From assembly GCA_013396655.1 (NCBI GenBank), contig WBMV01006647.1:2141938-2205937 (forward strand): DNA of 64,000 nt, in the 5' to 3' direction. Source of the DNA: Campylorhamphus procurvoides. Its lineage: Eukaryota; Chordata; Aves; Passeriformes; Dendrocolaptidae. How positions within the stretch are numbered: the stretch's first letter is position 1; each line of letters begins with the position of its first letter. The position numbers were made by a program, and so were the translations under genes. The notes beneath the pieces were generated by a model. That model was not told the DNA's origin. It saw nothing but the letters and a program-made list of their open reading frames with translations, and ran no database searches. Below are positions 60,398 through 64,000 of the stretch, piece after piece.

Positions 60398-60552
60398 GGC
60401 AGCAAAGATACCCCATCCCTGGAAGTGTTCAAGGACAGGTTGCACGGGACTTGCAGCAACCTGGTCTAGTGGGATGTGTCCTTGGCCATGGCAAGGGGTT
60501 TGGAAGGAGTTTGTCTTTGAGGTCTCTTCCAATCCAAACTGTTCTGTGATTG
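60398..60552 (+). mobile_element. CR1 LINE, 3' end fragment
   Basis: Plus-strand CR1 terminus: 'taccccatccctggaagtg', 'ttcaaggacaggttgcac', 'cagcaacctggtctagtgg', 'ccatggcaaggggtttgg', 'gaggtctcttccaatcc' and terminal 'gttctgtgattg'. Its antisense strand keeps a long frame open (60056-60643 minus, 195 codons, the longest in the window), which is therefore partly repeat-derived and not called as a gene. Confidence 0.94.
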
Positions 60553-63500
60553 TGCCATGCAGAGAGACCCAACCATTCTCTGCTCGGGAGGTTTTCTGGG
60601 CTTCTCTCAAGGGGGGTTTGGTGACAAAGGTGTAGGTCAGCAATTATATATGGCTACTGTGCCCTACAAAGGGAGCAGACTGCAGCTGTTCCTCTGCCCC
60701 CTTGAACCAACCATTTGTGAAACCAGCACAGTTTTAGGTTGGAGACTTTGTTCACCCAGTCCCAATTTCCATCCACTTTAGATACCAAAGCTATGTTCTG
60801 CCAGCTCCCTAATGAATCCCTTGTTCTTTAATTTATCAATCTTGGTAATTCCTCTGTGAAGTTAGAGAAAGCACAGAAATTTTAATTGTAGCATTAAAAG
60901 CCACCTAGATCCTTGTGCTGAAATCCAAAGGTACCTGTGAGATTTCTAAAAAATCTCATATCGGGAAATCTGACAGGGAACTGAATCTGCATCCTTTTCA
61001 TTACAGGCTGCTGCTGTAATGATTCAAGCATCTCTGCCTCATCAGGGACAGCATATTTACTGTGCTATCCATTAGGGAGATGATTGCTCCTGGAAGATAT
61101 GCCAAAATACCACTTTTTTTTGATGTGCGAATGTTCACAGTCACCTGTATAAATAGCAGGAGGCTGCGAGAGAAAACTGTATTGAAGCTTTTTGCCTTTG
61201 CTTCTGGGATTTAGTTTATTTGCCTCTCATGATCAGTGAGAAGTTCGTAGAGCTGCCTCCCCAGAACAATGGCTGTGAGGAGCAGGGGGGCAGTGGGCGA
61301 GCGCCACGGTCCTGGGGGGCCGAGCTGTCAGTCGGAGCTGAGATCTGTCTGCAGCTCTGAGCTTAATTTAAGAAATACTCAGTGCCTGCATCAGGTTTTA
61401 CTTGCAGAGCCATAGTTTGAGGCAGAGGAGGGGCAGGGATGTGAGAAGAGTTATCAGTTATTGTTGCCCTGTACGCTGCTGCACCAGAGCAGCAATAGAT
61501 GCCAATAGATTTCCGGTGGATAATTCAATGGCAACTTTCTTCTGAGCGCTGCAGCGTGGGAGCCTTTGAAAGAAAGAGGTTAAGAGACAAGTAAGTAGGA
61601 CTGGAGTGCTATTATTACAGCTATTTTTCTTTACTTCTAATACATGTCATCCTATTTTATTAGGAGCCGAGTGTTGGACCAGGAAAACTGATGCCACAGT
61701 GTACAAATGATACCTAGGCAAGGAAGGATCATTGATAAGTGGTCTGTAGGATACTGACCTTTCAGAAAAATTGAATAAAAATATACATGCCTTGAGACTT
61801 GCAGAACTGAAAGATCACCTGCATCCTCTCATTGTGCACAGAGAGCACGAGTACCTTTAGCACTGACATGGAAAGCAAAGCCACCACAATGCCCACTGTA
61901 ACCTCCCAGCCACAGGAGCGAGTACAACAGGCGTTGTGCTTCACTACAATCACAGCTCTCATCACGCCAGGGAGCTGCAAAGAGAGCTGAGAATGCCAGA
62001 GATGTCAAATTTGAGTGAGTGCTCCCCATATCCCACTTGTACAATTGTTACGCTCTCTGTACGCTATTCAAATATCAATTAATTAATGTTTGCTGTTGTG
62101 TGTGATTTAACCATATATTAGGGCTTCTTTGTTCACTTAGCAGCAACAACATGTCACTGCAAGATCTACTGAGAGACTGAGGAGGAAAGTCGATTTTTTT
62201 TAAGTGCAGCCTTGTGAGCTTCCAGTGATTTCCTATAAATCTGGACTGCACCTCTCCCAAATCCACACCCTCGTCTTTCTCCTTGATGTTTTTGAGTTAT
62301 TTTTTACACATATTATCCTGGTTTGGATATTGAGAAACTGGGAGTGAGGAGAGAAAGAAGCAGGTCCTGTGTCACTTGTGAATTTGGCTGTGGGCTGGGC
62401 TTTGTGTTATGCTGATAAAAAAATCAACCAACTGCAGTGTTAAAAGATGGATTTTCTTTTAAATTAATTAGGTTGGATTTCATGTGATGTTCCACATCCC
62501 AGACCTGTCAATCTTTCTTTTGGGAACCTGGGAGCTGTCGGTCACATGGAAGTGAAGGCCATACATATAAGGGTGGTAGAAATCTTTCTTTTTGACCTTC
62601 AGCAATTGTCCTGTGAGTAAAACAGAAAAAAACCTGCTGAGGTCTTGGGGATGACCAAGGTCTCTGTTGGGATCTCTCAAATAGGGACCAGAACCCTATT
62701 TTAGGGACATGTTTTTCTGTAAGCAGGGGCAAAAGCCAGCAAGAAAACTGGGAGATTGAGGGGAGCAGATAAGAGGTAGGGAATGAAAGGAGAGCCAAGA
62801 GGATTGTTGTCAGATGAGGCTTCACTCAGCTTGCTGTGATTTTTGGCTGAAGAACAGCTAGAGATGGCATTGGAAATCTGACCTAATGCTTTGGCCTGCT
62901 GTGTATAGGCCATTTTGTCATTTTCTTGGGAAAAACACTTCTTCCAGATTGCTAGTGAAAGCAAATTAAAAAAAAGTTTTTTCTACACAAACCCTCCTTT
63001 ACCAGGATGTTGGGTTCATGAATACTACCTGGCAGCAAAGGTCTGGGGTAATGACATTTTGTAAGGCATTGGCTCTTTAATAAGGTGGAATTAAAAGCTG
63101 ATTAAGGGATTCTCCACCTAAAGAAGCAGCAGCAGAAGGGTCTCACACCTACACATGTGGTCCTGAGCAGCTGCCTTGCTCCAGCTGTGAAAGCAGCTGT
63201 TCCAGACGTGTGGTAAAAAGGAGAGAGCGAGAGATGGCAAAGCCCAGCTGATTTCCTGGACACTGCTGGGATTGCTGGGAACACAGGGGTTACTCAAATA
63301 TCCAAAATCTGCTGGTGTAGGGGAGATGACATGGCAGTGGTGACTGTTGCCCCAGGGCAGTGCAGGGTGTGACCCTTGAGGTTCTCACTTTCCCCCGTGA
63401 GTAAGCCACACAAAAATGGAGCCTGTTAATTTACTTCAGAGGTTGTGGTGTAAAAGGAAGAGAGAAACCCAAGCCTTTAGGGCAAGTTTTTCAATCTTCA

Positions 63501-64000
63501 GGTTCAATTTAGGTTGTTGCTTAAAGTATGCACTGAAATAGTGTTACAGGAGTAATTAGCAAATTAATAGCTCACCATGTTGTGCAGAAATGTCAGCCCC
63601 TAAAAATGTCATTGCTATTTCTTTACACGCTTAACTTCTCATTGTTGGACCAATAATTTTGTCTCTACTGAGAAAGGGCTGAAGTATTTATAAGAAGGCT
63701 GAAATTCCAGTGTTTTGAAGACACCTTAATTGACATTAATTGACACAAATATGTGTGCATAAATATGTTTTTTTGCAAAGGTGATATTCTCAACTGGAAG
63801 CAGGGGAGAGGTTTGTGTCCTATCCTCTACTGCCACAGCTCCAGATGAAACAAGATCCTGGAGGCTTGGATTGTTCAGCCCTCCTTGGGATCTGCCACCT
63901 TGTGAAGAGACCTTGTGCCCATCTGGGGCTGCACCAAGAGCAGCAGCTTGCAATGTTTGTTCAGGGCTCCCAAACACTGCGTGTCCCCTCTTACTTAGTG
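60553..64000. other. Spacer with a possibly constrained patch
   Basis: No gene or transposable element recognised up to the window end. A patch at about 61000-61580 stands out: it is GC-richer, has six CpGs within about 50 bases at 61295-61340, and contains runs of six Gs. The remainder is AT-rich spacer with chance frames (for example 62508-62825 minus). Confidence 0.4.

Noticed and set aside
60056..60643. Longest open frame (195 codons, minus strand)
   Set aside because: It runs antisense through a CR1 3' end (60398-60552); the middle of the translation is a typical antisense-CR1 peptide, and the rest has no recognised family or splice context.
1..64000. tRNA, rRNA, CRISPR, operon or phage-type systems
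   Set aside because: None of their signatures was seen; the window is vertebrate spacer DNA with avian retrotransposons.

Overview
The window looks like avian nuclear DNA, most likely a neoavian or passerine bird. The decisive evidence is a series of 5'-truncated CR1 (chicken repeat 1) LINE copies that keep the family's 3' end, including the short terminal ATTCTGTG-type repeat. An endogenous-retrovirus solo LTR, AT-rich CpG-poor spacer and a few microsatellites fit the same picture. Nothing here is prokaryotic or viral in organisation: no operons, ribosome binding sites, CRISPR, rRNA or tRNA genes were seen.

I could not identify any intact protein-coding gene. The open frames are short and nearly all are chance frames; several of the longer ones run through CR1 (either strand) or through a 41-bp tandem repeat. 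The window therefore reads as intergenic or intronic DNA. Two stretches look more coding-like than the background: an open frame at about 6.29-6.59 kb, and a broken coding-like tract at about 13.47-14.35 kb. I recognise neither.

Layout. 0-9.3 kb: AT-rich spacer with a minus-strand CR1 (0.5 kb), a diverged plus-strand CR1 end (5.7 kb) and the first unidentified frame. 9.3-12 kb: a long CR1 3' half, then a second CR1 copy split by an 881-bp antisense solo LTR carrying a TATA box, CCAAT boxes, a poly(A) signal and a 41-bp enhancer-like tandem repeat. 13.4-15 kb: the broken coding-like tract, followed by an old minus-strand CR1. 15-31 kb: mostly unique spacer with one CR1 end and microsatellites. 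31-32.3 kb: two CR1 ends and a (TTTG)n tract. 32-44 kb: unique spacer including a CpG-dense patch (35.3 kb) and a stretch with paired homeodomain-type sites (39.7-40.6 kb) that could be conserved regulatory DNA. 44.3 kb: short CR1. 50.7-53.2 kb: two neighbouring CR1 copies of similar type. 53-64 kb: spacer with an exon-like segment (54.4 kb), possible regulatory patches (55.7 and 61.0-61.6 kb) and a CR1 end (60.4 kb).

CR1 fragments make up roughly 5% of the window by my hand-drawn boundaries, and ten of the twelve point in the plus direction. All repeat identities come from reading the sequence against remembered family features, not from a database search, so edges may be off by tens of bases. 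I did not find a clear candidate for a new biological system. The best leads are the nested LTR with its tandem repeat, the two unidentified coding-like tracts and the possible regulatory cluster near 40 kb.
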